NCBI GenBank assembly: GCA_964523375.1
Contig: CAZFYG010000009.1
Coordinates: 1 to 54,653, forward strand
Length of the DNA: 54,653 nucleotides
Reading direction: 5' to 3'
From: CAJQGY01 sp964523375
GTDB lineage: Bacteria > Pseudomonadota > Gammaproteobacteria > Magnimaribacterales > D2472
Each line of letters starts with the position of its first letter. Positions within the stretch are counted from its first letter, which is position 1. Below are positions 6,932 to 15,768 of the stretch, piece after piece. Under the pieces are notes generated by a model, which was not told where the DNA came from, searched no databases, and worked only from the letters and a program-made list of their open reading frames with translations. The position numbers and the translations under genes are program-made.

Positions 6932-8041
6932 ATGAGTGATATAAGCATTATTGGAACTGGCCTTTGGTATCCTGAAGAATTGACTACAAATAAAGAGATT
7001 GTTGATTCTTTTAATACTTACGTTGATAACTTTAATATCGAAAATGCATCTTTGATTGAAAGTGGAGCAATTAAGGCAAAATCACACTCGTCTGAGGAGT
7101 TCATCCTTAAAGCGTCTGGTATAAAAACTAGAAGAATTATAGATAAAAAGAACTCACTAGACCCAAATATAATGATGCCTATCACAAAGAATGAGGATGA
7201 GTCAGAATTATCATTTTTAGCCAAAGTTGGTATTGAGGCTGCAAAAAAAGCAATGTCAGAAGCAAATATCTCTGCTGATCAAATTGATGGGGTAATACTT
7301 GGTACTTCTCATTCTGGAAGAAATTATCCCGCTGTAGCAATTGAAATTCAAGAAGAGCTTGGTATTAATGGTTATGCCTACGACATGTTGGTTGGATGTT
7401 CGTCAACAACTTTTGCTTTAAGTAACGCATATACAGATATTGCGTCAGGGATGGCAAATACAATTTTAGTTATCAACCCCGAAATAACTAGCCCTGGTTT
7501 TAATTTTACAAATAGAGATGTACATTTTATTTTTGGTGATGGTTGTGTAGCAAGCATTCTTCAGCGAACAAATAACTCAGGCTTTAAGATAATTGATAGA
7601 AAGCTTGTTACTAAATTTTCAAATAATATCAGAAGTGATTTAAGCTACCTAAACAGAACAGCTTCAGATCAAAAAACTGAAGACGAGTTATTGTTTTATC
7701 AAAATGGTAGAAGTGTTTTTAAAGAAGTATGCCCCCTTGTTGCTAAAACTATTCTTGAACAATTATCTAACAATAATATTTCACCAAATGAGATATCTAA
7801 ATTTTGGTTACATCAGGCAAATGGAAAGATGATTAGGTTGATAGTTTCAAAAGTACTAGGAACTGATAGTTTTGATGAGGATCTTGCCCCTCTTCCGATG
7901 AAAGATTTTGGAAACCTTGCATCTGCAGGATCTATGTTTGCATTCAATTTATATAACGATCTAAAGAAAGGTGAGAAAGGTATTATCTGCTCATTTGGTG
8001 CGGGTTATTCTATTGGCTCACTTATAGTTGAAAAAAACTAA
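6932..8041 (+). CDS. Beta-ketoacyl-ACP synthase III family enzyme (long FabH-like form)
   Basis: A 369-residue thiolase-fold condensing enzyme. The triad is Cys156 (MLVGCSSTTF), His294 (WLHQANGKMI) and Asn328 (FGNLASAGS), in the FabH order. Compared with FabH (about 320 residues) it carries an insertion with GIKTRRIIDKKNSLDPNIMM, as in the Pseudomonas PA3286-type enzymes that condense medium-chain acyl-CoA with malonyl-ACP. It may therefore shunt acyl-CoA from beta-oxidation into fatty acid synthesis rather than start chains from acetyl-CoA. It has no other fab genes beside it. TATAAA lies four bases before the ATG. Confidence 0.82.
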   Translation: MSDISIIGTGLWYPEELTTNKEIVDSFNTYVDNFNIENASLIESGAIKAKSHSSEEFILKASGIKTRRIIDKKNSLDPNIMMPITKNEDESELSFLAKVGIEAAKKAMSEANISADQIDGVILGTSHSGRNYPAVAIEIQEELGINGYAYDMLVGCSSTTFALSNAYTDIASGMANTILVINPEITSPGFNFTNRDVHFIFGDGCVASILQRTNNSGFKIIDRKLVTKFSNNIRSDLSYLNRTASDQKTEDELLFYQNGRSVFKEVCPLVAKTILEQLSNNNISPNEISKFWLHQANGKMIRLIVSKVLGTDSFDEDLAPLPMKDFGNLASAGSMFAFNLYNDLKKGEKGIICSFGAGYSIGSLIVEKN

Positions 8042-8082
8042 AATCCACTAACATTTAGATAAAATATATTTATAATACCCAA

Positions 8083-8226
8083 ATGGCACAATACGATTCA
8101 GTTATAGTTTTTATATTAGCAACAGTTTTTATATCTGTTTATTTATATTTAGAAGCAAGACCTCATGGCTCGTCCTTGATAGCTGATATTAAAAAAACAT
8201 TTCTTAGGTTTTTAAGAATTAAGTAG
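8083..8226 (+). CDS. Small single-helix membrane protein, 47 residues, upstream of tspO
   Basis: ATG 8083 to TAG 8224-8226, one base before the TTG start of the TspO gene. There is one hydrophobic helix (residues about 7-24, VIVFILATVFISVYLYLE) and a basic C-terminal tail (DIKKTFLRFLRIK), giving a predicted cytoplasmic positive end. No family is recognised. A good promoter is visible: CTAACA (8048-8053), 17 bases, TATAAT (8071-8076), with only six bases before the ATG. The short gap to tspO suggests co-translation. Confidence 0.6.
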   Translation: MAQYDSVIVFILATVFISVYLYLEARPHGSSLIADIKKTFLRFLRIK

Positions 8227-8227
8227 C

Positions 8228-8668
8228 TTGCTTAGAAATAAATATCTAGTTTTTCTATACGTATTAATTGCACTTATTCTCGGTGGACTTTCCTCATCTA
8301 ATACTGCATCAGATCTCTGGTATCAAGATCTTATAAAATCAAGCCTAAACCCACCTGGATATGTCTTTGGAATAGTATGGCCTATTTTATATATTCTTAT
8401 GGGTATATCCGCCTTTCTTACCTACTTAAAAGTTTATAAGCTATTTATAATACAGTTGATATTTAACACGATGTGGTCTTGGTTATTTTTCGCATTCCAT
8501 CTACCAGTGATAGCCCTAATAGATATATATTTGTTAATTGGGCTAAATATTTATTTAGTAAATGTAATGTGGAAAATCAACAAACTAGCAGCTTATTTAT
8601 TTTTGCCTTACATTGCTTGGCTTATATTTGCCTCTCATCTAAATTTAGTTATCGTTCTATTTAATTAG
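8228..8668 (+). CDS. tspO: TspO/MBR family tryptophan-rich sensory membrane protein
   Basis: A 146-residue, five-helix membrane protein. Family hallmarks are LNPPGYVFGIVWPILYILMG (helix I-II loop), FNTMWSWLFFAFH and the C-terminal PYIAWLIFASHLNLVIVLFN. TspO proteins bind tetrapyrroles and sterols; in bacteria they regulate porphyrin export or breakdown and respond to light or oxygen. The start must be the TTG at 8228, because an in-frame stop is close upstream and the first ATG is inside helix II. Translation is probably coupled to the 47-residue protein whose stop is one base upstream. The 3' end overlaps the convergent nupC gene by four bases. Confidence 0.88.
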   Translation: MLRNKYLVFLYVLIALILGGLSSSNTASDLWYQDLIKSSLNPPGYVFGIVWPILYILMGISAFLTYLKVYKLFIIQLIFNTMWSWLFFAFHLPVIALIDIYLLIGLNIYLVNVMWKINKLAAYLFLPYIAWLIFASHLNLVIVLFN

Positions 8669-9918
8669 ATGTAAAGAGAAAGTACTAAGCCTGTCATGCA
8701 AGAGGCTAATGTTGCTCCAATCAATGCTTTAAAAGACACCTCGATTAGCTCAGGTTTCTTCTCAGGAGCCATAGCGCTAATACCTGAAACTAAAATTCCA
8801 ATTGAAGAGAAGTTTGCAAAACCACATAGACCGTAAAGTGTTATTAGTCTTGACCTGTCTGAAAGCGCACCTTCTGATAAAGAAGCAAGCTCACCATAAG
8901 CAACAAACTCATTTAAGGCTGTTTTAATTCCTAGTAATTTACCAGACACCAATGCCTCATCCCATGGAACGCCCATCAGCCAAGCTATTGGGGCAAACAT
9001 ATAACCAAGTATTAACTGAATTGACAGCGACTCTCCGCCTAGAGTTAACGGTATCAACCCAATAATAGAATCAGCAACATAAACCAAGGCAATGAAAGCT
9101 AATACAATAGAGCCAACCCCTAAAGCAATATTTAACCCATCACTTGTTCCCCTTGTAATGGCGTCCATTGTACTTTCATACACTCTTGGGGTATTTGAAG
9201 ATTCAAAATCTGTTACATGGTTAGATGGAATCATTATATTTGCATAAACAATGGCAGCAGGCACAGAAAGTATAGAGGCAATTAAAAAATGTTGTATTAA
9301 ATTAATATCATCAAATTTCATATCAAGCATGCTTACAAGAGCAATCATGACAGACCCTGCAACCGTTGCCATACCAGTTGTCATTAATATAAGTAATTCT
9401 TTTTTTGATAAGTCTTTCAGATAAGGTCTTATTAGCAAGGGTGCTTCAACCTGTCCCACAAATACGTTTGCAGCTGAACCCAAGCCAATAGGCCCACCAA
9501 TATTGAATAGCTTTTGGCACACAGCAGAGAAACCTTTCACTAGAGTAGGAAGGACTCTCCAGTACCATAAAACAGCTGTAAAGCATGACATTACAATAAT
9601 AAATGGAAGTATATTAAAAGCAAAAATAATAGCTGATCCTTTTTGTGATTCTACGTATGGTGGCTCACCACCACCCAAATATCCAAAAATAAAACTTGTG
9701 CCTTCAGCAGTGGCAACCTTTAACACCTCAACACCATTTGAAAGATACTCAAAAAATGAAGTAATAAGAGGAGCCTTCAAAAGCAATGCTGCGAGCACAA
9801 CTTGAAATAAAATCCCACCTGCAACGTGTTTATAATTAATTAATTTTAAATTATTTGAAAAAGGAATAGCTAAGGCTATTAAGCCTATGAAGCCGATTAG
9901 AATTTGTATATATTGCAT
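8665..9918 (-). CDS. nupC: Concentrative nucleoside transporter (CNT family)
   Basis: A 417-residue inner-membrane symporter. It has the N-terminal three-helix Nucleos_tra2_N region, the signature SAANVFVGQVEAPLLIRPY (nucleoside-binding loop), GKLLGIKTALNEFVAYGELA and the C-terminal GFANFSSIGILVSGISAMAP. CNT proteins import nucleosides with Na+ or H+. The length equals that of NupC and vertebrate-type bacterial CNTs. It follows the oxygenase gene by four bases but also has its own TATACT box six bases before the ATG. Uptake of free nucleosides fits a scavenging lifestyle. Confidence 0.9.
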   Translation of the reverse strand: MQYIQILIGFIGLIALAIPFSNNLKLINYKHVAGGILFQVVLAALLLKAPLITSFFEYLSNGVEVLKVATAEGTSFIFGYLGGGEPPYVESQKGSAIIFAFNILPFIIVMSCFTAVLWYWRVLPTLVKGFSAVCQKLFNIGGPIGLGSAANVFVGQVEAPLLIRPYLKDLSKKELLILMTTGMATVAGSVMIALVSMLDMKFDDINLIQHFLIASILSVPAAIVYANIMIPSNHVTDFESSNTPRVYESTMDAITRGTSDGLNIALGVGSIVLAFIALVYVADSIIGLIPLTLGGESLSIQLILGYMFAPIAWLMGVPWDEALVSGKLLGIKTALNEFVAYGELASLSEGALSDRSRLITLYGLCGFANFSSIGILVSGISAMAPEKKPELIEVSFKALIGATLASCMTGLVLSLYI

Positions 9919-9922
9919 GGTA

Positions 9923-10831
9923 TTAGTATAACTTAATTGCCTTCAATCTTTCATTTAAAAAATCATGAGCCAAGGGTCCTTTTGATTCTTCTATGAAAAT
10001 ATTTCTTAGATATGTTTCTGGTGATGGGTGCATGAAAAATGGAATGCTATATCGAGAAGTTGGGTCATTTTCTACATATTGAACAACTCTATGCGTTGTG
10101 CTTTTTAGTCTATTATCTGTAACTAACTGCATCATGTCACCTATATTACAAACTATAGAATTAGAACTAGGCTGAACCTTAATCCATTCATCATTTTTAT
10201 TTAAAACTTCCAAGCCGCCCTCTTCCGCACCAACAAGCAAAGTAATTAAATTGATATCTTCATGAGCCCTTGCTCTGAATATGTTTACTGTATTTTCTAC
10301 GGGTGGATAATGAATAGGCCTCAAGAGTGAGTTTCCTTTGGCGGTCCACGAATCAAAAAAGTTTTTATCAACTCCAATAGATTGGGCAATAACTCTAAGA
10401 ACCCTAGTCCCCATAGCCTGAAGCTCATCAAACAACATGTCAAAATTTTTATTAAAGTCAGTCAATTCTTTGATATCTATATTATTAGGTATTTTGGAAG
10501 AATATGAGTTGTCTGTAATTGGGCCGTGGTGCCAAAACTCTTTTAAATCTGCAACACTTTCACCGACAGCAGTTTCTATTCCAAAAGGCGTGTAGCCTCT
10601 TGCCCCTTTTAGATTTGGGTCATGATACCTACCCTTAATAGAATCAGGGAGATTAAAGAAATCTCTTGATGATTGGTAACATGAGTTAAGAACCTCTTGA
10701 GACAATCCATGATTAGTAATTGAAAAAAAGCCATGACTATTAAGCGCTTCGGATAGTAAAGAGGTTGCTAATGCATCACCATTCTCAATATCAATAAAAG
10801 AAAGTTCTGGTATGTTGTTTTTAGTTTTCAT
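9923..10831 (-). CDS. 2-oxoglutarate/Fe(II)-dependent oxygenase, isopenicillin N synthase-like
   Basis: A 302-residue double-stranded beta-helix oxygenase. The N-terminal DIOX_N region contains HGFFSITNHGLSQEV, and the metal triad is His190 and Asp192 (RAHEDINLI) with His247 (KSTTHRVV). The 2-oxoglutarate-binding RxS is seen as RYSIPFF. The family oxidises small metabolites, for example in flavonoid, gibberellin and ethylene pathways or pyrimidine/nucleoside salvage, and its bacterial members are mostly uncharacterised. The ATG at 10831 (MKTKNNIPEL) is chosen over an in-frame TTG two codons earlier. The neighbouring nucleoside transporter could hint at a nucleoside-like substrate, but this is speculative. 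A terminator hairpin sits only 11 bases upstream of the start. Confidence 0.8.
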   Translation of the reverse strand: MKTKNNIPELSFIDIENGDALATSLLSEALNSHGFFSITNHGLSQEVLNSCYQSSRDFFNLPDSIKGRYHDPNLKGARGYTPFGIETAVGESVADLKEFWHHGPITDNSYSSKIPNNIDIKELTDFNKNFDMLFDELQAMGTRVLRVIAQSIGVDKNFFDSWTAKGNSLLRPIHYPPVENTVNIFRARAHEDINLITLLVGAEEGGLEVLNKNDEWIKVQPSSNSIVCNIGDMMQLVTDNRLKSTTHRVVQYVENDPTSRYSIPFFMHPSPETYLRNIFIEESKGPLAHDFLNERLKAIKLY

Positions 10832-10841
10832 AAGCAATAAA

Positions 10842-10864
10842 AAAGGCGGTATTAAACCGCCTTT
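10842..10864 (-). terminator. Rho-independent terminator of the TonB receptor gene
   Basis: AAAGGCGGT (10842-10850) and ACCGCCTTT (10856-10864) pair perfectly over nine bases around a five-base loop. On the minus strand the stem is followed by six T residues. It lies about 18 bases after the receptor stop and immediately before the oxygenase start, so oxygenase transcription must come from read-through or from a promoter inside the hairpin region. Confidence 0.85.
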
Positions 10865-10881
10865 AAATTATATATCAATTA

Positions 10882-13800
10882 TTAGAATTTATATTTAATT
10901 CCTAACTGAGCTCTCCAGATACTCTGAGTAGCAGATATTCTGTCTTCAAAAGGATTATCAATATCATATCTAAAAGCATAACCACTATAGTCATACTTAT
11001 TATCAACAATTCTTAGATCCATAACATCGAGTCTACCTGAGTAGTAACCAAACTTAACAACACCTTTTTTGTCATCAATTAGGTTTAGAAGGTTTTCTAT
11101 ACCTAAGCTAATTACAACTTCATCATCCGCTCTAAATCCAGGAAGAATCTGAGTAACTTTTACGTCAAGTGATGATTGCCATGGGTAATTGAAAGACCCT
11201 CTTGGCTGAATAGAACCAGCATATCTTTCTAGACCATATGTATTGTGAAGAAGATTGATAACTTCAGCAGCTCTTGCTGATGCCTCAAATGAACCTTCAT
11301 CTTGGCACTTATAAGACCAACAGATTAATGGGTCATTTGTACCTGTCGGTATATAAAGAAGTGCTGAACTATCATCATTTAAGTTATAGTCATAGCCAAA
11401 AGCTTTTGAACCATAGTCTCCTGTAGAACCTGTAAATGTATCAAATGATAAGTATCCAGGTAAGCCAGATTTTCTTTCAAAGATCATTGAGAATGTCGTT
11501 GGCTTATCTTCACCGAAGAAATAGTGCTTAGAAGTAACAGTAGCTAGGAATCTATGTTCAGTCTCATAGATTGATCTCATTGGCTTTCTATTATTGTAGT
11601 CGATAGCACCAACTTTTCCGTAGTTAGAGTTTGATGTTGAAGAAGTCATACCACTTAGCTCATCAATATTTTGAGCTGTATAACTCATTACAAGTCTACC
11701 ATCACCATCGTTGAAGCTTCTTGCAAATGTTGCAGACATAACCTCTCTCTCACCACAACAATCATTATAAAGACCAGCTTTATAAGTTCTTCTACCTGTC
11801 ATGTTATAAATAGGACGTCCATCAGGAGCTGTTACAGTAGGAACAGTTGGATCAAACCCATCCAATGGGTAACCAGTATCAATTACTTTATACAAAGCTT
11901 CCTCTTGATTAGAATTTAAGTAAGTTAAAGTCATATCCCAATTTTCTGATAACTGTCTTTCGTAAGTAACGTTTAAGATTTTAGATTCAGGCCACTCAAA
12001 ATTAGGTGAGATGAAGTCAATCTTAGCACTTGTCAAAGGAGCATTGGCTATAGCTTGTTGAACACAACCTGGAAGACCAACACCTGCAGCAGCAAGTGGG
12101 TTACAACCAGCAGCGGCATAATCAGAATCATATGCTGAGACTCTTACACCATCATTTGTATATGCATTTGAAATCCATACTGCAGGTAATTTAGCAGAAT
12201 AAGTTCCATAAGTAATATTTAATGAGCTTACATCGTCAATAAGTAAATCAGCGCCAAATCTGTAATTAAGAAGACTTGTTCCATCAATACCAGCATTAGC
12301 AAAACCATACTCAGCTTCAAAATCCGGGTTAGCAGCTGGGGCATCATCTGAAGAGTATTCGTCATACCTAAGACCTGCAGTTATAGTTAACCTGTCAGAA
12401 ACAGTTATTTCATCCTGAAGATACATTGATGAAAGGCTATACTCAAAGTTAGCAGCAGCATCAGCAGGGTTACCTGTTTTAGCGTTGTTTGCAAAGAAAG
12501 AGCTAGCGTTACCGTTATTGAAGTCATCTAGAGAATCAAATTCCCACTGACCATCTTGAGCAACAATAAACAAGTTATAAATGTCCCAACTAGTATTTTC
12601 ATAACCAGCTGTAATTTTATGATTATCTGCATAATAGATTGCTTTTAACTTTAAGAAATCAGTTGTAGTTGCAAGCTCATTCGCTGATCTATAAATATCA
12701 GCTCCAATATAAACCTCATTACCATATGCATTATCAATGTATAGATTAGGAACGTTTTGACCTGCTGGTGAGTTTTGACCAGTTGTTGTTTCCTTGCTTG
12801 AATAATTAACCTCTGTAGATAAATTATCAGACCAGTTTGAAATTAATAGAACGCTATTAGTTTCTGTTTTTTCTGTCTTTAAATACGAAGCAGAAGTAAA
12901 GTAGAATGAATCAAAGCCACTATCAGCTCTAAGTGCATCGCCTTCAGCCAATTTATAGTCGTATTGCAATCTGTGATTTTCATCAAGAATATAGTCAAGT
13001 CTTAAAGTTACATTTTCTTGAGTTGATTCAGTTGTATCCGCATATGAAAGTGGATCAAAACCGTATAAATCAATAGTTGTTTGTCTTATTTCTGCAACTT
13101 GAGCAGTTGTAATTGATTGCTCAATCTGCGCATTTGAACCAGCAGGTCCAAAAAGGACAGGGTTTGTAAGCACACTTTCTTCATATGAAGTAAAGAAGAA
13201 CGCTTTGTCTTGGATTATTGGCCCACCAAATGTGAAACTAGTAGCAGTATCTTCTTTGTCAAATGAATAGTCTCTTCCATCAATTTTATCACCGTAAAAT
13301 TGATCCCCTCTATCGTAATAAGCAACACTACCAGTAAACTCGTTAGTACCACCTTTTGTTATGAACTCTATAACTCCACCTCTGAAGTTTGAGTATTCAA
13401 CAGATGCAGGAGCAACTTTAATGCTCATTTGCTCAATAGCATCTAAGTTTAAAGGGCTTCTTTGTGATGGGTAACCATTTCCATTGAGACCGAAATCATC
13501 ATTGAATGAAACACCATCTACTTTAATATCATTAGATCTAGGGTGAGCTCCACCAATACTTATTGCCTCATCCCCATCCTCAGCATCGTCCAAAGAAACT
13601 AGAGGGTTTAACCTCATAAGGTCTTTAATATCTCGAGTAATTGAGGGTGTGTTTTGAATAGTTTCTGCATCAATAGTAGTTGTGTAACCTTGGGCTGTCA
13701 TTTGCTCAATTTTTTGACCTACAACAACAACATCATCCACATCACCTACTGAAACAAGTGAAAAAGATACTCTTCCAGTTTCACCAACTTGAAGGTAAGT

Positions 13801-14070
13801 TTCTACAGAATCAGGAAGCAAGCCATTAGCTGAAACTTTTATTTTGTATGGTCCACCAGGTCTTAAACCAGCAGCTCTATACCTACCATTATCGGCAGTT
13901 ACTTTAGTAACTTTAGTATTAGTTGGTACATAAGTAATCTCAACTGTTGCACCACCTACCGCGTCACCACCATTAGAAACAACACCAGAAATATCTGAAG
14001 TTAATTCTTGGGTAAAAGCAAGCGGGGAAATGAAAAGTGAGAAAAGAAAGATTCTAAACGTCTTATTCAT
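10882..14070 (-). CDS. TonB-dependent receptor, Oar-like, with carboxypeptidase-regulatory domain
   Basis: A 1062-residue outer-membrane transporter. After a signal peptide (FLFSLFISPLAFTQ) comes a carboxypeptidase-regulatory-like beta-sandwich (about residues 25-105: SGVVSNGGDAVGGATVEI, NGRYRAAGLRPGGPYKI). A TonB-box-like DDVVVVGQ follows, then the plug (about 110-240: ISIGGAHPRSNDIKVDGVSF, NFRGGVIEFITKGGTNEF) and a large barrel ending in the terminal aromatic YKF. The ligand is unknown; such receptors take up siderophores, oligosaccharides, peptides or lipids. ATG 14070 is preferred over the in-frame start at 14115 because it begins the signal peptide and has GAGGA about 11 bases upstream. 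It is a single-gene unit closed by a strong terminator. Confidence 0.9.
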   Translation of the reverse strand: MNKTFRIFLFSLFISPLAFTQELTSDISGVVSNGGDAVGGATVEITYVPTNTKVTKVTADNGRYRAAGLRPGGPYKIKVSANGLLPDSVETYLQVGETGRVSFSLVSVGDVDDVVVVGQKIEQMTAQGYTTTIDAETIQNTPSITRDIKDLMRLNPLVSLDDAEDGDEAISIGGAHPRSNDIKVDGVSFNDDFGLNGNGYPSQRSPLNLDAIEQMSIKVAPASVEYSNFRGGVIEFITKGGTNEFTGSVAYYDRGDQFYGDKIDGRDYSFDKEDTATSFTFGGPIIQDKAFFFTSYEESVLTNPVLFGPAGSNAQIEQSITTAQVAEIRQTTIDLYGFDPLSYADTTESTQENVTLRLDYILDENHRLQYDYKLAEGDALRADSGFDSFYFTSASYLKTEKTETNSVLLISNWSDNLSTEVNYSSKETTTGQNSPAGQNVPNLYIDNAYGNEVYIGADIYRSANELATTTDFLKLKAIYYADNHKITAGYENTSWDIYNLFIVAQDGQWEFDSLDDFNNGNASSFFANNAKTGNPADAAANFEYSLSSMYLQDEITVSDRLTITAGLRYDEYSSDDAPAANPDFEAEYGFANAGIDGTSLLNYRFGADLLIDDVSSLNITYGTYSAKLPAVWISNAYTNDGVRVSAYDSDYAAAGCNPLAAAGVGLPGCVQQAIANAPLTSAKIDFISPNFEWPESKILNVTYERQLSENWDMTLTYLNSNQEEALYKVIDTGYPLDGFDPTVPTVTAPDGRPIYNMTGRRTYKAGLYNDCCGEREVMSATFARSFNDGDGRLVMSYTAQNIDELSGMTSSTSNSNYGKVGAIDYNNRKPMRSIYETEHRFLATVTSKHYFFGEDKPTTFSMIFERKSGLPGYLSFDTFTGSTGDYGSKAFGYDYNLNDDSSALLYIPTGTNDPLICWSYKCQDEGSFEASARAAEVINLLHNTYGLERYAGSIQPRGSFNYPWQSSLDVKVTQILPGFRADDEVVISLGIENLLNLIDDKKGVVKFGYYSGRLDVMDLRIVDNKYDYSGYAFRYDIDNPFEDRISATQSIWRAQLGIKYKF

Positions 14071-14160
14071 AATGATAATATCCTCTAAAAATATTAGTAA
14101 AATTTTGCTATGCAAATAATAACAGAAAAAAATGAAGAACTTGTGACAATTAGCAAAGAT

Positions 14161-15408
14161 TTATAAAGAAATTTTATCTTTACCCATAAAAGCTCTTAGA
14201 ACATCTGGGATTTCAATGCAATTCTCTTCTTTATTGAAATTATTTTCGACAATTGCAACCAGTGTTCTTCCAACAGCAAGAGCAGAGCCATTGATTGTAT
14301 GAGCTAACAATTTACCTGTATCAGTCTTAATTTTAATATTTGAACGTCTTGCTTGGAAATCACTAAAATTAGAACATGATGAGATTTCTCTAAACTTACC
14401 CTGACTTGGCATCCACACCTCTATATCAAATGTTTTAGAGGAACTAAAGCCTAGATCACCGGTGCAGAGCTCTATAACTTGATATGGCAAATCTAACAAT
14501 TGAAGAATTTCTTCTGCATTACCAAGGAGGCTATTTAAATCGTCTAATGACGTCTCGGGATTGGTTATTTGAACTAACTCAATTTTTTCAAATTGATGTT
14601 GTCTTATTAAACCCTTGGTATCCCTACCATAGCTTCCAGCCTCAGATCTAAAACATGGAGTGTGAGAAGTAACTTTTTTAGGCAAATCATCTTCTAGAAT
14701 TAGCGCATTTCTGAATAAATTAGTAAGAGGGACTTCTGCTGTTGGTATCAAATAAAGGTTGTCAGAGGCCTTAAATAAATCTTCTTCAAATTTTGGAAGC
14801 TGCCCAGTTCCCTTCAAAGATTCTTTGTTAGCCATAAAAGGAACGTAGTATTCCTCATAGCCATTTTTTGTCGCAACTTCTAACATAAAATGTATTAGCG
14901 ATCTCTGAAGCTTAGAAAGATCACCCTTTAAAACAGAAAATCTTGAGCCCGCTATATTTGCGGCTGAATCTGTATCAATGTCTGAGGTTATTGAAAGGTG
15001 ATCTGGAGATGTTTTTGTTTTTATCTCACCATACTTAGAAACAACGATATTATCGATTTCAGACGAGCCAACAGGAACATCTTCTCTCGGAATATTTGGT
15101 ATATCTAGCATAAAATTATTTATAGAACCAAGCAGGTCTTGCAAAAGATCATCTTTTGATTTGAGATTAGCATTAATAGCATCAATTTCCTCTTTCAAAT
15201 CACCAGTGTGACCGCCTGAAGATTTTAATTTGCCAAACTCAGCAGAAAGTTCTTTTCTTTGAGACTGTAAGTCCTCAACAGAAATCTGAAGATCTTTTCT
15301 CGCGCTATCAAGGGAAATGAACTCTTCAATATTTAATTTATAGCCTCTTTTTAAGAGTGAGTTTTGTGTATTTTTAGCATCATCCCTAAGCTTTTTTATA
15401 TCTATCAT
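14161..15408 (-). CDS. serS: Seryl-tRNA synthetase
   Basis: A 415-residue class II synthetase that charges tRNA-Ser and tRNA-Sec with serine. The N-terminal tRNA-binding coiled-coil arm spans about residues 30-100 (DLQSQRKELSAEFGKLK). Motif 2 is TPCFRSEAGSYGRDTKGLIR, and motif 3 is NGSALAVGRTLVAIVEN. Length is slightly below the usual 425-430. It starts directly at the base after the crcB stop, in the conserved order ftsK-lolA-crcB-serS, which supports the assignment. It is the last gene of that operon. Confidence 0.97.
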   Translation of the reverse strand: MIDIKKLRDDAKNTQNSLLKRGYKLNIEEFISLDSARKDLQISVEDLQSQRKELSAEFGKLKSSGGHTGDLKEEIDAINANLKSKDDLLQDLLGSINNFMLDIPNIPREDVPVGSSEIDNIVVSKYGEIKTKTSPDHLSITSDIDTDSAANIAGSRFSVLKGDLSKLQRSLIHFMLEVATKNGYEEYYVPFMANKESLKGTGQLPKFEEDLFKASDNLYLIPTAEVPLTNLFRNALILEDDLPKKVTSHTPCFRSEAGSYGRDTKGLIRQHQFEKIELVQITNPETSLDDLNSLLGNAEEILQLLDLPYQVIELCTGDLGFSSSKTFDIEVWMPSQGKFREISSCSNFSDFQARRSNIKIKTDTGKLLAHTINGSALAVGRTLVAIVENNFNKEENCIEIPDVLRAFMGKDKISL

Positions 15409-15765
15409 TTACTTACCAAGTGTTAATCCAATAAACGTTGCCAATATAGTCATCGACATTGTGAGCATTATATATAAAGAACCAATAATTGGAGTATTTG
15501 ATGAAAATAAATCGATACTCTGACTAGAGAAAGCTGACATAGTTGTAAAGGAACCTAAAAATCCAATAACAAAAAAATAATAAGTAGAATCTTTAGATTG
15601 AATGCTTGAACCAAGGACAAAACCAACTAATAAGCACCCTATTACATTTACTAATAAAGTAGCTAGGGGGAATGAGGTGGGCGATATTTTATCTATAAAA
15701 CTTGTTAGCCCATACCTTGATATAGCGCCTAAACCCCCTCCAATCCCAATGAATAGTAGGTTCAT
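15409..15765 (-). CDS. crcB: Fluoride ion exporter CrcB/Fluc
   Basis: A 118-residue, four-helix membrane protein that forms dual-topology dimers exporting fluoride. Conserved elements are the N-terminal GGGLGAISRYGL, the pore asparagine in LLVNVIGCLLVGF, and GFLGSFTTMSAFSSQ, which holds the Phe box and the central Na+ site. No fluoride riboswitch is visible, in line with its place inside a housekeeping operon between lolA and serS. It has a three-base spacer to lolA and no spacer to serS. Confidence 0.93.
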   Translation of the reverse strand: MNLLFIGIGGGLGAISRYGLTSFIDKISPTSFPLATLLVNVIGCLLVGFVLGSSIQSKDSTYYFFVIGFLGSFTTMSAFSSQSIDLFSSNTPIIGSLYIMLTMSMTILATFIGLTLGK

Positions 15766-15768
15766 TTG

